64,000 nt of DNA from Variovorax sp. J22G73 (GTDB lineage Bacteria > Pseudomonadota > Gammaproteobacteria > Burkholderiales > Burkholderiaceae_C). Location: assembly GCF_030317035.1 (NCBI RefSeq), contig NZ_JASZYK010000009.1, positions 1 to 64,000 on the forward strand, written 5' to 3'. The notes under the pieces were generated by a model that was given only the letters and a program-made list of their open reading frames with translations, ran no database searches and had not been told where the DNA came from. Shown here piece by piece: positions 7,839 through 17,774 of the stretch. The position numbers and the translations under genes are program-made. How positions within the stretch are numbered: the stretch's first letter is position 1; each line of letters begins with the position of its first letter.

Positions 7839-9290
7839 ATGAGCAGCAAGAGCCACACATTCGTCGACCGCTTCGGTCTCTGGTCCGACGACCAGCATGC
7901 GCAGGCGCGCGAACTCGTGCGCCGCATCGACAGCGGCGAGGTCGACCTCGTGCGCTTCGCCTGGCCCGACCAGCACGGCATCCTGCGCGGCAAGACGCTG
8001 GTGGCCACCGAGGCCCGCTCGGCCCTGTGGGAGGGCGTGAACCTCACCTCCACCCTGCTGGCCAAGGACACCTCGCACAAGACCGTGTTCCCGGTGTTCA
8101 GTGCCAACGGCGGTTTCGCCATCGAGGGCCTGCAGGGCGGCGCCGACTTCACCGTGGTGGCCGACCCCGCCACCTTCAAGGTGCTGCCATGGTCGCCGCG
8201 CACCGGCTGGGTGCTGTGCGACGCCTACATGGCCGACGGCGCGCCCTGCCCCTTCGCCACGCGGCAAATACTGCAGCGCGCGGTGCGCCAGCTCGACGAA
8301 CTGGGGCTGGACTTCATCGCCGGGCTGGAGGTGGAGTTCCACGTCTTCAAGCTCGACGACGCGCGCATGGGCCTGGGCGATTCGGGCCAGCCCGGCGAAC
8401 CGCCGCGCGTGTCGCTGCTGTCGCACGGCCACCAGTACCTGACCGAGCTGCGCTACGACCGCGTCGACACGCTGATGGAGCTGCTGCGCTCGCAGCTCGT
8501 CGCGCTGGGCCTGCCGCTGCGCTCGCTCGAAATCGAGTTCGGCCCCAGCCAGTTCGAGCTGACCTTCGGCCCCACCGCCGGCGTGATGCCCGCGGACACC
8601 ATGGTGCTGCTGCGCAGCGCCATCAAGCAGATCTGCCAGCGCGCCGGGCTGCACGCCACCTTCATGTGCCGCCCGAAGATCCCGAACGTGATGTCCAGCG
8701 GCTGGCACCTGCACCAGTCGCTGCGGCGCAAGAGCGACGGCGTGAACGCGTTCATGCCCGAGGCCGAGGGCCGGCACCTGAGCGACATCGGCATGCACTA
8801 CCTCGGCGGGCTGAAGGCGCACGCCTGCGGCGCGGCCGCGCTGGCGAGCCCCACCATCAACGGCTACCGGCGCTACCGCCCGTTCTCGCTCGCGCCCGAC
8901 CGCGCGATCTGGGCCAAGGACAACCGCGGCGCCATGCTGCGCGTGCTGGGAGGCGTGGGGCAGAACGCCTCGCGCATCGAGAACCGCGTGGGCGAGCCGA
9001 CGGCCAACCCGTACCTGTACCTGGCCTCGCAGCTGTTCTCGGGCCTGGACGGCATCAGGAACCGCATCGACCCCGGCCCTTCGGCCGACGCGCCGTACGA
9101 AACGCCGGCCGAGCAACTGCCGCGCTCGCTGGGCGACGCCCTCGCCTGCCTGCGCAAGGACGAGATGCTCAACGCGCAGATGGGCAAGACCTTCGTCGAC
9201 TACCTGTGCCACATCAAGGAAGCGGAAATCGCCCGCTTCAACCTCGAAGTCAGCGAGTGGGAACACCGCGAGTACTTCGACATGTTCTGA
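7839..9290 (+). CDS. Glutamine-synthetase-family ligase (putative gamma-glutamyl-amide synthetase)
   Basis: A 483-residue member of the glutamine synthetase fold. It has an N-terminal beta-grasp domain (about 25-120) and a catalytic domain with metal/ATP residues E164 and E166 (GLEVEFHVF), E231 and E233 (SLEIEFGPSQFE), H290 and H292 (GWHLHQ), and the ENRVGEPTANPY block near residue 386. The sequence departs from housekeeping GlnA and resembles the catabolic group that glutamylates amines. It starts 6 nt after the Rieske stop, so the two are probably co-translated. That suggests an amine substrate is gamma-glutamylated before or after oxygenation; this is inference. Confidence 0.88.
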   Translation: MSSKSHTFVDRFGLWSDDQHAQARELVRRIDSGEVDLVRFAWPDQHGILRGKTLVATEARSALWEGVNLTSTLLAKDTSHKTVFPVFSANGGFAIEGLQGGADFTVVADPATFKVLPWSPRTGWVLCDAYMADGAPCPFATRQILQRAVRQLDELGLDFIAGLEVEFHVFKLDDARMGLGDSGQPGEPPRVSLLSHGHQYLTELRYDRVDTLMELLRSQLVALGLPLRSLEIEFGPSQFELTFGPTAGVMPADTMVLLRSAIKQICQRAGLHATFMCRPKIPNVMSSGWHLHQSLRRKSDGVNAFMPEAEGRHLSDIGMHYLGGLKAHACGAAALASPTINGYRRYRPFSLAPDRAIWAKDNRGAMLRVLGGVGQNASRIENRVGEPTANPYLYLASQLFSGLDGIRNRIDPGPSADAPYETPAEQLPRSLGDALACLRKDEMLNAQMGKTFVDYLCHIKEAEIARFNLEVSEWEHREYFDMF

Positions 9291-9306
9291 ACGAGCCCCC
9301 ACAAGA

Positions 9307-9630
9307 ATGCCCACGATTCACTACATCCTCAAGGACGGCACCACGCGCGACGTCGACGCCAAGCTCGGCGCGAGCGTGATGGAGACCGCCATCCGCGGCA
9401 ACGTGCGCGGCATCGACGCCGAGTGCGGCGGCTGCTGCTCCTGCGCCACCTGCCACGTCTACGTGGAAGACGCCTTCCTCGCGCTGCTGCCGCCGCCCGA
9501 CGACATGGAAAGCGCCTTGCTCGACGCGGTGGCCTCCGAGCGCCGGCCCGGCTCGCGCCTGAGCTGCCAGCTCACCGTGACCGCGGCCTTCGAAGGCCTC
9601 ACGGTGCGCGTGCCCGAAACGCAGATCTGA
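9307..9630 (+). CDS. [2Fe-2S] ferredoxin, adrenodoxin/plant type
   Basis: A 107-residue electron carrier with the C-x5-C-x2-C ... C pattern: C40, C46, C49 and C87. Two extra cysteines (C43, C44) lie inside the loop. It begins 16 nt after the ligase gene, in the same operon, and is the obvious electron donor to the Rieske oxygenase. No ferredoxin reductase is encoded in the operon, so the reductase must be supplied from elsewhere in the genome. Confidence 0.93.
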   Translation: MPTIHYILKDGTTRDVDAKLGASVMETAIRGNVRGIDAECGGCCSCATCHVYVEDAFLALLPPPDDMESALLDAVASERRPGSRLSCQLTVTAAFEGLTVRVPETQI

Positions 9631-9682
9631 CGCGTGGCTCGGGCATCATCGCCCGCTGCCCACATCCGGTTACACGACAGCG

Positions 9683-9698
9683 GCGCCCGAGCGGGCGC
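9683..9698. terminator. Small hairpin between ferredoxin and binding-protein genes
   Basis: GCGCCC (9683-9688) and GGGCGC (9693-9698) form a 6-bp stem with a GAGC loop in the 100-bp gap before the ABC binding protein. No T-run follows. It may be a processing or partial attenuation site. Confidence 0.3.
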
Positions 9699-9730
9699 AT
9701 TGATTCATTCCACCTGAAAGGCCTTTCCAA

Positions 9731-10951
9731 ATGACGCCGATGAAGCCAATGAAGATGACCAAGAGAACCCTGCTCTCGACCTTGATGCTGGCCGGCTTCG
9801 GCCTGCTGGGCGCCACGGCGCACGCCGCCGACGAGCCGCTGCGCATCGGCCTCATCGCCACCTACTCGGGCCCCTACGCCGACTACGGCCGCCAGTTCGA
9901 CGCCGGCATCGCCCTGTACCTGAAGGAGCACGGCGGCAAGGTGGGCGGGCGCGCCGTCGAGATCATCAAGAAGGACACCGCCGGCCCCGCGCCCGACGCC
10001 GCCAAGCGCATTGCGCAGGAACTCATCGTGCGCGACAAGGTGAGCATCCTCACCGGGCTGGACTTCAGCCCCAACGCCTACGCCGTGGGCGCCATCGCCA
10101 CGCAGGCCAAGATCCCGACCATCGTGATGAACGCGGCCTCCTCGGCCATCACCACCAGCTCGCCGTACGTGGCGCGCCTGTCGTTCACCGTGCAGCAGGT
10201 CACCGACCCGATGGCGCGCTACATGCTCAAGGAAGGCGTGAAGGACGCGTACACCGTGGTGGCCGACTACGCCTCGGGCGTCGACGCCGAAACCGCCTTC
10301 AAGAAGACCTTCACCGCCGGCGGCGGCAAGGTGTCGGGCGAAGTGCGCACGCCCATGAACAACCCCGACTTCTCGGCCTACGTGCAACGCATCAAGGACG
10401 CCAAGCCCCAGGCCGTGTTCTTCTTCTTCCCCTCGGGCGTGATGCCGCCGGCCTTCCTGAAGGTGTGGAAGGAGCGCGGCATGGAGCAGGCCGGCATCAA
10501 GCTGTACGCCACCGGCGAAGCCACCGACGACAGCTACCTCGACGCCACCGGCGACGTGGCGCTGGGCCTGGTCACCAGCCACCACTATTCGTTCGCGCAC
10601 CCCTCGCCCAAGAACCAGAAGTTCGTGAAAGACTTCGCCGCCGACAACGGCGCCAAGCTGCGCCCGAGCTACTTCGCCGTGACGGCGTACGACGCCATGG
10701 CCGCCATCGACCTGGCGCTGGCCAAGACCAAGGGCGACGCCGGCGGCGACAAGTTCATGGACGCGCTGAAGGGCCTGAGCTTCGAGAGCCCGCGCGGCCC
10801 CATCGAGATCGACCCGGTCACGCGCGACATCGTGCAGACCGTGTACATCCGCAAGACCGAGCGCGTGAACGGCCAGCTGGTGAACGTGGAGTTCGACAAG
10901 TTCGACCGCGTGAAGGACCCGGCCAAGGAAGGCGCAGCCGCAGCCAAGTAA
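9731..10951 (+). CDS. Periplasmic binding protein of Liv-type ABC importer
   Basis: A 406-residue type I (LivK-like) solute-binding protein. It has a basic N-terminus and signal peptide ending near AHAADEP (about residue 34), then LRIGLIATYSGPYADYGRQF typical of the family. Hydrophobic-amino-acid or aromatic-compound ligands are usual. It lies downstream of the ferredoxin and directly upstream of two permeases and two ATPases, which form a complete importer. It likely delivers the substrate of the Rieske/ligase pathway. Other ATGs at residues 4, 7 and 9 are possible starts. Confidence 0.9.
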   Translation: MTPMKPMKMTKRTLLSTLMLAGFGLLGATAHAADEPLRIGLIATYSGPYADYGRQFDAGIALYLKEHGGKVGGRAVEIIKKDTAGPAPDAAKRIAQELIVRDKVSILTGLDFSPNAYAVGAIATQAKIPTIVMNAASSAITTSSPYVARLSFTVQQVTDPMARYMLKEGVKDAYTVVADYASGVDAETAFKKTFTAGGGKVSGEVRTPMNNPDFSAYVQRIKDAKPQAVFFFFPSGVMPPAFLKVWKERGMEQAGIKLYATGEATDDSYLDATGDVALGLVTSHHYSFAHPSPKNQKFVKDFAADNGAKLRPSYFAVTAYDAMAAIDLALAKTKGDAGGDKFMDALKGLSFESPRGPIEIDPVTRDIVQTVYIRKTERVNGQLVNVEFDKFDRVKDPAKEGAAAAK

Positions 10952-10958
10952 AGGGACC

Positions 10959-10981
10959 GACGACCGGCAACCCCGGTCGTC
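10959..10981 (+). terminator. Intercistronic 9-bp hairpin after the binding-protein gene
   Basis: GACGACCGG (10959-10967) and CCGGTCGTC (10973-10981) pair perfectly around a CAACC loop, 8 nt after the binding-protein stop and 40 bp before the first permease. It lacks a T-run. Such hairpins commonly stabilise the upstream mRNA and let the binding protein be made in excess of the membrane subunits. Confidence 0.55.
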
Positions 10982-11020
10982 CCCCCACCCGCCAGCCAGC
11001 ACGCAGCAAGCAGGAAATTC

Positions 11021-11881
11021 ATGGGCATCGTGATCTTCGATGGAGTGGCCTACGGCATGCTCCTGTTCCTCATCGGCGTGGGCCTGTCCATCACGATGGG
11101 GCTCATGAATTTCGTCAACCTCGCGCACGGCAGTTTCGCGATGGTGGGCGGCTACGCCGCAAGCGTGCTCATGAACCACTTCGGCCTGGGCTTCGGCCTG
11201 TCGCTCGCGGCGGCGTTCGTGGCTGCCGCCGTGGTGGGCGCGGCGCTGGAGCTGGTGTTCTACCGGCGGCTGTACCGCGCGCACCCGCTGGACCAGGTGC
11301 TGCTGTCGATCGGCGTGGTGTTCGTGTCGATTGCCGCGTTCACCTACTTCTTCGGCCCGACCATGCAGCCCTTCACGCTGCCGCCTGCGCTCGACGGCCA
11401 GGTGTCGCTGCTGGGGCTGGAGGTGGGCCGCTACCGGCTGTTCCTCATCGTGTGCGGCGTGGCGGTGCTGGTCGCGCTGCTGCTGGGCCTGGGCAAGACG
11501 CGCTACGGCGCGATGGTGCGCGCGGCGGTGGACAACCAGCGCGTGGCGGGCGGCACCGGCATCCATGTGCAGCGCCTGTTCTTCCTGACCTTCTCGCTGG
11601 GCTGCGGCCTGGCGGGCCTGGGCGGCGCGCTGAGCCTGGGCATGCTCGGGCTGGAGCCCTCGTTCCCGCTGAAGTACCTCGTGTACTTCCTGATGGTGGT
11701 GTGCGTGGGCGGCGCCGGCACCGTAACCGGGCCCTTCATCGCGGCGCTGCTGGTCGGCATCGTCGACGTGGCGGGCAAGTACTACTGGCCTGAAGCGGGC
11801 GCCTTTCTCATCTATGTCTTCATGATCGTCATGTTGCTCGCGCGGCCCCACGGCATCGTCGCCAAGAAGGGGGTCGCATGA
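11021..11881 (+). CDS. Liv-type ABC importer permease (LivH family)
   Basis: A 286-residue inner-membrane protein with about eight hydrophobic helices and LivH-family landmarks such as ITMGLMNFVNLAHGSFAM near residues 24-41. It forms one half of the translocation channel. CAGGAA upstream serves as the ribosome-binding site. Its last bases overlap the start of the second permease by ATGA, showing translational coupling. Confidence 0.92.
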   Translation: MGIVIFDGVAYGMLLFLIGVGLSITMGLMNFVNLAHGSFAMVGGYAASVLMNHFGLGFGLSLAAAFVAAAVVGAALELVFYRRLYRAHPLDQVLLSIGVVFVSIAAFTYFFGPTMQPFTLPPALDGQVSLLGLEVGRYRLFLIVCGVAVLVALLLGLGKTRYGAMVRAAVDNQRVAGGTGIHVQRLFFLTFSLGCGLAGLGGALSLGMLGLEPSFPLKYLVYFLMVVCVGGAGTVTGPFIAALLVGIVDVAGKYYWPEAGAFLIYVFMIVMLLARPHGIVAKKGVA

Positions 11882-12840
11882 AGGCCTTGAGCGTTTCCCC
11901 CGCGCAGCTGCGCATCGCCGAAATCGCCTTCTGGCTCGCGCTCGCATCCAGCTTCTTCCTGCTGCCCGACAAGCTCACGCTCATGAGCCAGATCATGATC
12001 TTCGGCCTGTTCGCCGTGTCGCTCGACATGGCGCTGGGCTACGCCGGCATCCTCACCGTGGGCCATGCCGCCTTCTTCGGCGCCGGTGCGTACGCCGCCG
12101 GCCTGCTCGCCAAGTACGGCTGGAGCGAGCCCTTCACCGGCCTGGTGTTCGCGCTGGTGGTGAGCGGGCTGCTGGGCTATGCGCTGAGCTACCTCGTGGT
12201 GCGCGGTGCCGACCTCACGCGGCTGATGATCACCATCGGCGTGTGCGTGCTGCTGTTCGAGGTGGCCAACCGGCTCTCGGGCATCACCGGCGGCACCGAC
12301 GGCCTGCAGGGCGTGGTCATCGCGCCGGTGCTCGGCTTCTTCGACTTCGACCTCTACGGCAAGACCGCGTTCTGCTATGCCTTCGGCGTGGTGCTGGCCA
12401 TGTTCCTGCTCGTGCGGCTGGTGCTGCGCTCGCCCTTCGGCCTGGCGCTGCGCGGCATCCACGACAGCCGCAAGCGCATGCTGGCCATCGGCTCGCCGGT
12501 GGAAGCCCGCCTGCGCATGGCCTATGCGTTCTCGGCCGCGGTGGCCGGCGTGGCCGGCGCGCTGCTGGCGCAAACCACGCAGTTCGTGGGCATCGAATCG
12601 ATCGGCTTCAACCGCTCGGCCGAGGTGCTCATCATCCTCGTGCTCGGCGGCACCGGGCGGCTGTACGGCGGCATGATCGGCGCCATCGTCTACATGCTGA
12701 TGCACGACATGTTCGCCGACATGAACCCGCAGTACTGGATGTTCTGGCTCGGCATCTTCCTGATCGCGGCCGTCATGCTCGGGCGCGGCGGCATCATGGG
12801 GGCGCTGTCGCGCTTCGTTCGCACGGGAAAGGCGCGATGA
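11878..12840 (+). CDS. Liv-type ABC importer permease (LivM family)
   Basis: A 320-residue inner-membrane protein of the LivM type, with about nine to ten helices. It contains SLDMALGYAGILTVGHAAFFGAG-like family sequence near residues 44-66 and the cytoplasmic coupling region DSRKRMLAIG near 195-206. It overlaps the LivH-type gene by 4 nt at its start and the ATPase gene by 4 nt at its end. Confidence 0.92.
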   Translation: MKALSVSPAQLRIAEIAFWLALASSFFLLPDKLTLMSQIMIFGLFAVSLDMALGYAGILTVGHAAFFGAGAYAAGLLAKYGWSEPFTGLVFALVVSGLLGYALSYLVVRGADLTRLMITIGVCVLLFEVANRLSGITGGTDGLQGVVIAPVLGFFDFDLYGKTAFCYAFGVVLAMFLLVRLVLRSPFGLALRGIHDSRKRMLAIGSPVEARLRMAYAFSAAVAGVAGALLAQTTQFVGIESIGFNRSAEVLIILVLGGTGRLYGGMIGAIVYMLMHDMFADMNPQYWMFWLGIFLIAAVMLGRGGIMGALSRFVRTGKAR

Positions 12841-13596
12841 ACAGTTCGACCACCCACACCCTGCGCACGCAGAACCTGGGCATCCGCTTCGGCGCCTTCC
12901 AGGCGGTGAGCGAAGTCAACCTCTCGCTGGAGCCCGGCGCGCGGCAAGCGCTCATCGGCCCGAACGGCGCGGGCAAGACCACGCTCATCAACCTGCTCAC
13001 CGGCGTGTTCAAGCCCACGAGCGGAAGCATCCACATGGGCGATCGCGACATCACGCGCCTGCCCTGCGACAAGCGCGCCCGCATGGGCCTGGCGCGCACC
13101 TTCCAGATCAACACGCTGTTTCCCAGCCTCACGCCGCTGCTGTCGGTGGTGCTGGCCATCAGCGAGCGCGAAGGGCTGGGCGCCACCTGGTGGCGGCCGC
13201 TGAAAGGCTGCACGGCCGTGTTCGACGAGGCGCATGCGCTGCTCGGCACGCTCAAGCTCGACAGCCTGGCCGACGTGCCCGTGGCCGAGCTGCCCTACGG
13301 CAAGCAGCGCCTGCTCGAGATTGCGCTGGCGCTGGCCGCCAGGCCCCGCATCCTGCTGCTCGACGAGCCGGCCGCGGGCGTGCCGGAAGACGAGAGCGGC
13401 GAGCTGTTCGAAGCCATTGCGGCGCTGCCCGACGACATCAGCGTGCTGTTCATCGAGCACGACATGAAGCTGGTGTTCCGCTTCTCGCGCCGCATCTCGG
13501 TGCTGGTGGGCGGTCGCATCCTCACCGAAGGCACGCCGGGCGAAATCGGCGCCGACCCGCGCGTGCGCGAGGTCTACCTGGGAAGTTCTCATCACC

Positions 13597-13604
<8 letters not shown>
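12837..13604 (+). CDS. Liv-type ABC importer ATPase (LivG family)
   Basis: A 255-residue ABC ATPase. Walker A is GPNGAGKT at 41-48; the signature region reads LPYGKQR at 152-158 in place of a textbook LSGGQ, a common LivG variant; Walker B is RILLLDEP at about 171-178. The true start is the ATG at 12837 overlapping the permease stop as ATGA. A longer open frame upstream is only a shadow of the permease gene. Its end overlaps the next ATPase by 8 nt. Confidence 0.92.
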
Positions 13605-14337
<733 letters not shown>

Positions 14338-14377
14338 GGTGCAAGCCGATGCGGCCGCTTGGAGCGCCGCCCCGGTT

Positions 14378-14764
14378 TCAGCCCACCGCCTGTTCGCGGC
14401 AGCGCCGGGCGCACACGCTGAAGCGCCACGCGGCGAGGCACGCGAGCGCGAAGGCCACGGCCCACGAGATCCACAGGCACGCGAACACGATGAAGGTCAC
14501 GCCGATGTCCGCCAGGTGCGTCCAGAACGAGGGAGCGCCGTCGCGCAGGCCCGCAAGGCCCTGCAGGTAGGTGCCCACGCACCACCACACGGCCGGCGGC
14601 ACCACGGCCACGCACAGCGCGTAGCCAAGGCCGGCCTCCAATGCGCCGATGCGCCCTTGCGCAACCGGCCGCCGCCATGCGAAGAAAGCGGCCAGCGCGA
14701 GCGCCGCGCAGGTCACGAAGCCGAGCAGCAAAAGGCCGTTCAGCAGCAGGAAGTCATCGTCCAT
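14378..14764 (-). CDS. Small polytopic membrane protein, function unknown
   Basis: A 128-residue protein using the ATG at 14764 (MDDDFLLLNG). A longer frame to 14824 exists but would add a non-membrane Arg/His-rich tail. Three to four hydrophobic helices are visible, at about 7-27, 44-66 and 84-112. No family is recognised. It converges with the LivF-type gene and lies downstream of the binding protein at 14880-16046, possibly in the same transcript. Confidence 0.6.
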   Translation of the reverse strand: MDDDFLLLNGLLLLGFVTCAALALAAFFAWRRPVAQGRIGALEAGLGYALCVAVVPPAVWWCVGTYLQGLAGLRDGAPSFWTHLADIGVTFIVFACLWISWAVAFALACLAAWRFSVCARRCREQAVG

Positions 14765-14879
14765 GGGCGCCAGGCTCCGGCAGTGCAGGTGGCTTGCACT
14801 GTAGCGGCGCCATTTCCGAACCACGCGCTGGCGGAGTGGAAGTAGCCGCAGGCGCTACCCGCGGGAGCGCGGGTTCGGC

Positions 14880-16046
14880 TCAGCTCAACATCTGCCCGCG
14901 GCTGCCGATCACCGCCACGTCCACGAACTGGCCGCCTTCGCGGTTGGTGCGCCCGTAGTTGATCTTCACGCCGCCCATGTCGAAGTTCTCGATGCTGGCC
15001 AGCCCCGACATCACCGAGGCGCGCGTGAGCGAGCCGCCGGCGCGGCGCATGCCCTCGGCCAGCACGGCGGCGTTGATGTAGCCCTCCAGGCTCGTCAGCG
15101 AGAAGTCCTTCACGCCGCTGGCCACCATGTCGGCCTGGTAGCGGCGCACGATCTCGAAGCGGGTCGAGTACGGCGAAGGCACCACGATCACGAAGCCCAG
15201 GCCCTTGGCCAGGTCGCCCATGGCCGCGAGCGCGCTGGCCGTGATCGACAGGCCGTACGCCGAGCTGCTGTTGCCCGCCTCGCGCAGCGCCTTCAGGAAC
15301 ACCGGCGCCGTGCCGGCCAGGCCCACCACGATCACCTGCGGCTTGGCCTTGGCGATGGCGGCGGCCGCGGGGCCCACTTCCATGCTGGTGGTGTTGGGCG
15401 TGGTCGCGATGACCGCGGGTTCCAGCTTGGCCTTGGCCAGCGCGTTCTTGAAAGCCGCCAGCACCGACTGGCCCAGCGGGTCTTCGGAGTGCACGAGCCC
15501 GATGCGGCTCTGGCCCAGCACGGCGGCCGTGCTCACGAGCTTGTCGACTTCCTGGTCGTAGTTGGCGCGCACCCAGAAGGTGTTGGGCGAGGTCTTCTTG
15601 CGCAGCGAGATGGTGCCGGTGATGGGGCCGACCACGGCCATGCCGGGCACCGCGTCCATCACCTCGGCGGTCTGGCGCGTGCCCAGCGGGTGCAGCAGCG
15701 CGAGCACCGAGCTGTCTTTTTCGAAGGCCAGCGCGTTGGCCTTGGCCACGTCGGGCTTGAAGGTGTCGTCGGCCATCACCAGCTCGACCTTGGTGCCGTT
15801 GATGCCGCCGGCCTTGTTCAGCGCCGCGAAGAAGGCGCTCGACCCCTGGAACAGCCCCTGCCCGTTGGCCTTCTCGACGCTGCTGTTGTCGAAGGTGGTG
15901 CCGATGCGCACCGCGCGGCCCTGCGCGAACGCCGGGAACCCCAGGCCTGCGGCAGCGCTGGCCGCGGTGGCGGCCAGGCCCGTCAGCGCTCGGCGACGGC
16001 TGGTGGAAAGCGGCGCAATCGACTCGCGCGGCAAGGGATCGGTCAT
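14880..16046 (-). CDS. Second Liv-type ABC solute-binding protein (orphan)
   Basis: A 388-residue LivK-like periplasmic binding protein. The N-terminus SRRRALTGLAATAAS... ending AFAQ near residue 42 is a Tat-like or long Sec signal. Family sequence such as GTTFDNSSVEKANGQGLFQG follows at about 49-68. No permease or ATPase is adjacent on this strand, so it may share the Liv-type importer encoded at 11021-14337 or one elsewhere. A perfect 8-bp dyad at 16081-16099 lies just upstream and suggests specific regulation. The ligand is unknown. Confidence 0.9.
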   Translation of the reverse strand: MTDPLPRESIAPLSTSRRRALTGLAATAASAAAGLGFPAFAQGRAVRIGTTFDNSSVEKANGQGLFQGSSAFFAALNKAGGINGTKVELVMADDTFKPDVAKANALAFEKDSSVLALLHPLGTRQTAEVMDAVPGMAVVGPITGTISLRKKTSPNTFWVRANYDQEVDKLVSTAAVLGQSRIGLVHSEDPLGQSVLAAFKNALAKAKLEPAVIATTPNTTSMEVGPAAAAIAKAKPQVIVVGLAGTAPVFLKALREAGNSSSAYGLSITASALAAMGDLAKGLGFVIVVPSPYSTRFEIVRRYQADMVASGVKDFSLTSLEGYINAAVLAEGMRRAGGSLTRASVMSGLASIENFDMGGVKINYGRTNREGGQFVDVAVIGSRGQMLS

Positions 16047-16080
16047 GGTCGAAGTCTCCGGAATGCGGTCACAAAAGTTC

Positions 16081-16099
16081 ACATTTCTACTAGAAATGT
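16081..16099. promoter_or_regulatory. Perfect operator-like dyad ACATTTCT-N3-AGAAATGT
   Basis: ACATTTCT (16081-16088) and AGAAATGT (16092-16099) are exact inverted complements with an ACT spacer, 35-53 bp upstream of the orphan binding-protein start. The AT-rich dyad stands out in GC-rich DNA and is well placed to bind a dimeric regulator. No regulator gene is adjacent. Confidence 0.6.
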
Positions 16100-16150
16100 A
16101 ACGCAACCGACCGTTTTGGAGATGACAAATCGGCGCGCGCCGACCCGTAC

Positions 16151-17734
16151 TTACAACAGTTCTTCGCCCACGATGGGCAGCAGGAGCCAGTTCTTGAAGC
16201 GCAACCACAGGAACTCGCCCGGCTCGTCCTCGTGCACGATGTCGCCGCCCGCATCGTCGTATTCGAGCCACTGCACGCGCCGCCCGTCGGGCCCCAGGCG
16301 CAGCCGGTAGCCGAGGTTGACGCGCTCGCCGCTGATGAGCTTGTCGTAGTCCTTCACCAGCTCGGGGCTGTCGATGAGCAGCCCCATCTCGGTGTTGACG
16401 GCGGCCGAGCGGTGGTCGAGGTTCATCGAGCCGACGAAGAAGCGGTCGTCGTCGATCACCGCGAGCTTGGCGTGCAGCCGGCTGATCGACTTGCCGAAGT
16501 CGCCGAACCGGCCCGAGCGCCCGGTGAGCGTGGGCGCGATCTCGTAGATGGTGACGCCGATCTTCAGCATGTCGGCGCGGTAGCGCTCGTAGCCCGCATA
16601 GGCCAGCGGCTCGTCGGTGGCGCCCAGCGAATTGGTGACCACGGTGACGCGCCCGCCGTTCTCGATGGCCTTCTTCATCATCGCCATGCCGTGCGCGCCC
16701 GGAATGAAGTACGGCGAGCCGATCTTCACCTCGCGCTTCGCCGAATTGATGGCGCCCAGCGCCCCCTCGGTCACGCTGCCTTCGTAGGCCGCGTCGGCCT
16801 TGCGCGTGATCTTCTCGGGCGAGTCGACGAACAGCGTCGACGGCGCCCAGTAGCGCTCCACGTTGCCGGTGATCAGCTCCTGCCCCACCGGCGGCTTGTT
16901 GAGCACGTCGCGCTGGTGCATGGCCACGTCGGGCACGGCCGTGCGCGCGATGGCGTCGAAGCGCTTCTGCGCCTCTTCCACCGGCATGCGCAGCGGCGCG
17001 ATCTGCTCGATGGGGCGCACGTGCTCGCTGTTCCAGTAGCGGTCGAAGCCCTCGGACATCTGGCGCACCACGGGGCCGCTGGACAGCACGTCCATGTCGA
17101 TGAAGTTCGCCGCCGTGCTGCGCATGAAGTACTCGTTGGCGATGTTGCGCCCGCCCGAGACCGCGAAGCTGTTGTCGGCCACCAGCAGCTTGTTGTGCAT
17201 GCGGTGGTTGATGCGCCCGAAGTCGGTGAGCGACAGCAGCAGCCGCGCCGACAGCGAACCCGCGCGCGACGGCAGCGGGTTGAACAGGCGCACCTCCACG
17301 TTGGGGAACGCCGACAGCGTGCCGAACACCTCGTCTTCGCCGGCCGTGTACAGGTCGTCCACCAGCAGGCGCACGCGCACGCCGCGCGCGGCGGCCTCGC
17401 GCAGTTCCTTCAGGAACAGCAGGCCGACGTCGTCCTTCTGGATCAGGTAGTACTGCACGTCGAGCGACTTCTCGGCGTGTCGCGCCAGCGAAATGCGCGC
17501 GTCGAAGGCAAAGGCCGCCTCCGGCAGCAGCCTGAAGCCCGACAGCGTGGTGGAGCCGCCCGGCGTGCCCTTGGCCGCGAGCTGCGCCAGCTCGGTCTGT
17601 GACACTTCCGTGTCGGAGTAGGCCTTGACCAGCGGCATCGGCTTGCCGGGCGGCAGGCTCACGCAGCCGGCGAGCCAGAGCGTGGCCGCGCCCAGTGCCA
17701 GGCTGGCAAGTCGACGGAGGGTGGCGGCGCGCAT
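16151..17734 (-). CDS. Phospholipase D-like lipoprotein (ClsC/YmdC-type cardiolipin synthase)
   Basis: A 527-residue PLD-superfamily protein with two HKD motifs: H180-x-K182-x4-D187 (HNKLLVAD, followed by SGGRN) and H421-x-K423-x4-D428 (HAKLAVID, followed by GSMNLD). The N-terminus is a lipoprotein signal with lipobox LAGC, acylated Cys 24, so it is membrane-anchored. The ClsC group makes cardiolipin by phosphatidyl transfer between two phospholipids; that is the likely activity here. It is divergent from the SpmAB-like gene at 17818. Confidence 0.88.
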   Translation of the reverse strand: MRAATLRRLASLALGAATLWLAGCVSLPPGKPMPLVKAYSDTEVSQTELAQLAAKGTPGGSTTLSGFRLLPEAAFAFDARISLARHAEKSLDVQYYLIQKDDVGLLFLKELREAAARGVRVRLLVDDLYTAGEDEVFGTLSAFPNVEVRLFNPLPSRAGSLSARLLLSLTDFGRINHRMHNKLLVADNSFAVSGGRNIANEYFMRSTAANFIDMDVLSSGPVVRQMSEGFDRYWNSEHVRPIEQIAPLRMPVEEAQKRFDAIARTAVPDVAMHQRDVLNKPPVGQELITGNVERYWAPSTLFVDSPEKITRKADAAYEGSVTEGALGAINSAKREVKIGSPYFIPGAHGMAMMKKAIENGGRVTVVTNSLGATDEPLAYAGYERYRADMLKIGVTIYEIAPTLTGRSGRFGDFGKSISRLHAKLAVIDDDRFFVGSMNLDHRSAAVNTEMGLLIDSPELVKDYDKLISGERVNLGYRLRLGPDGRRVQWLEYDDAGGDIVHEDEPGEFLWLRFKNWLLLPIVGEELL

Positions 17735-17774
17735 GGCCCGAACTGTAGCTCGCGGCGCGGGGGAATGCGTGAAG

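Noticed and set aside
12243..12836. Apparent long fusion at the front of the LivG-type ATPase
   Set aside because: This is a shadow of the LivM-type permease gene; the ATPase starts at 12837 with an ATGA overlap.
14850..14879. GC-rich inverted repeat (ACCCGCG/CGCGGGT) after the orphan binding-protein gene
   Set aside because: Short stem without a T-run in very GC-rich DNA; too weak to list as a terminator.
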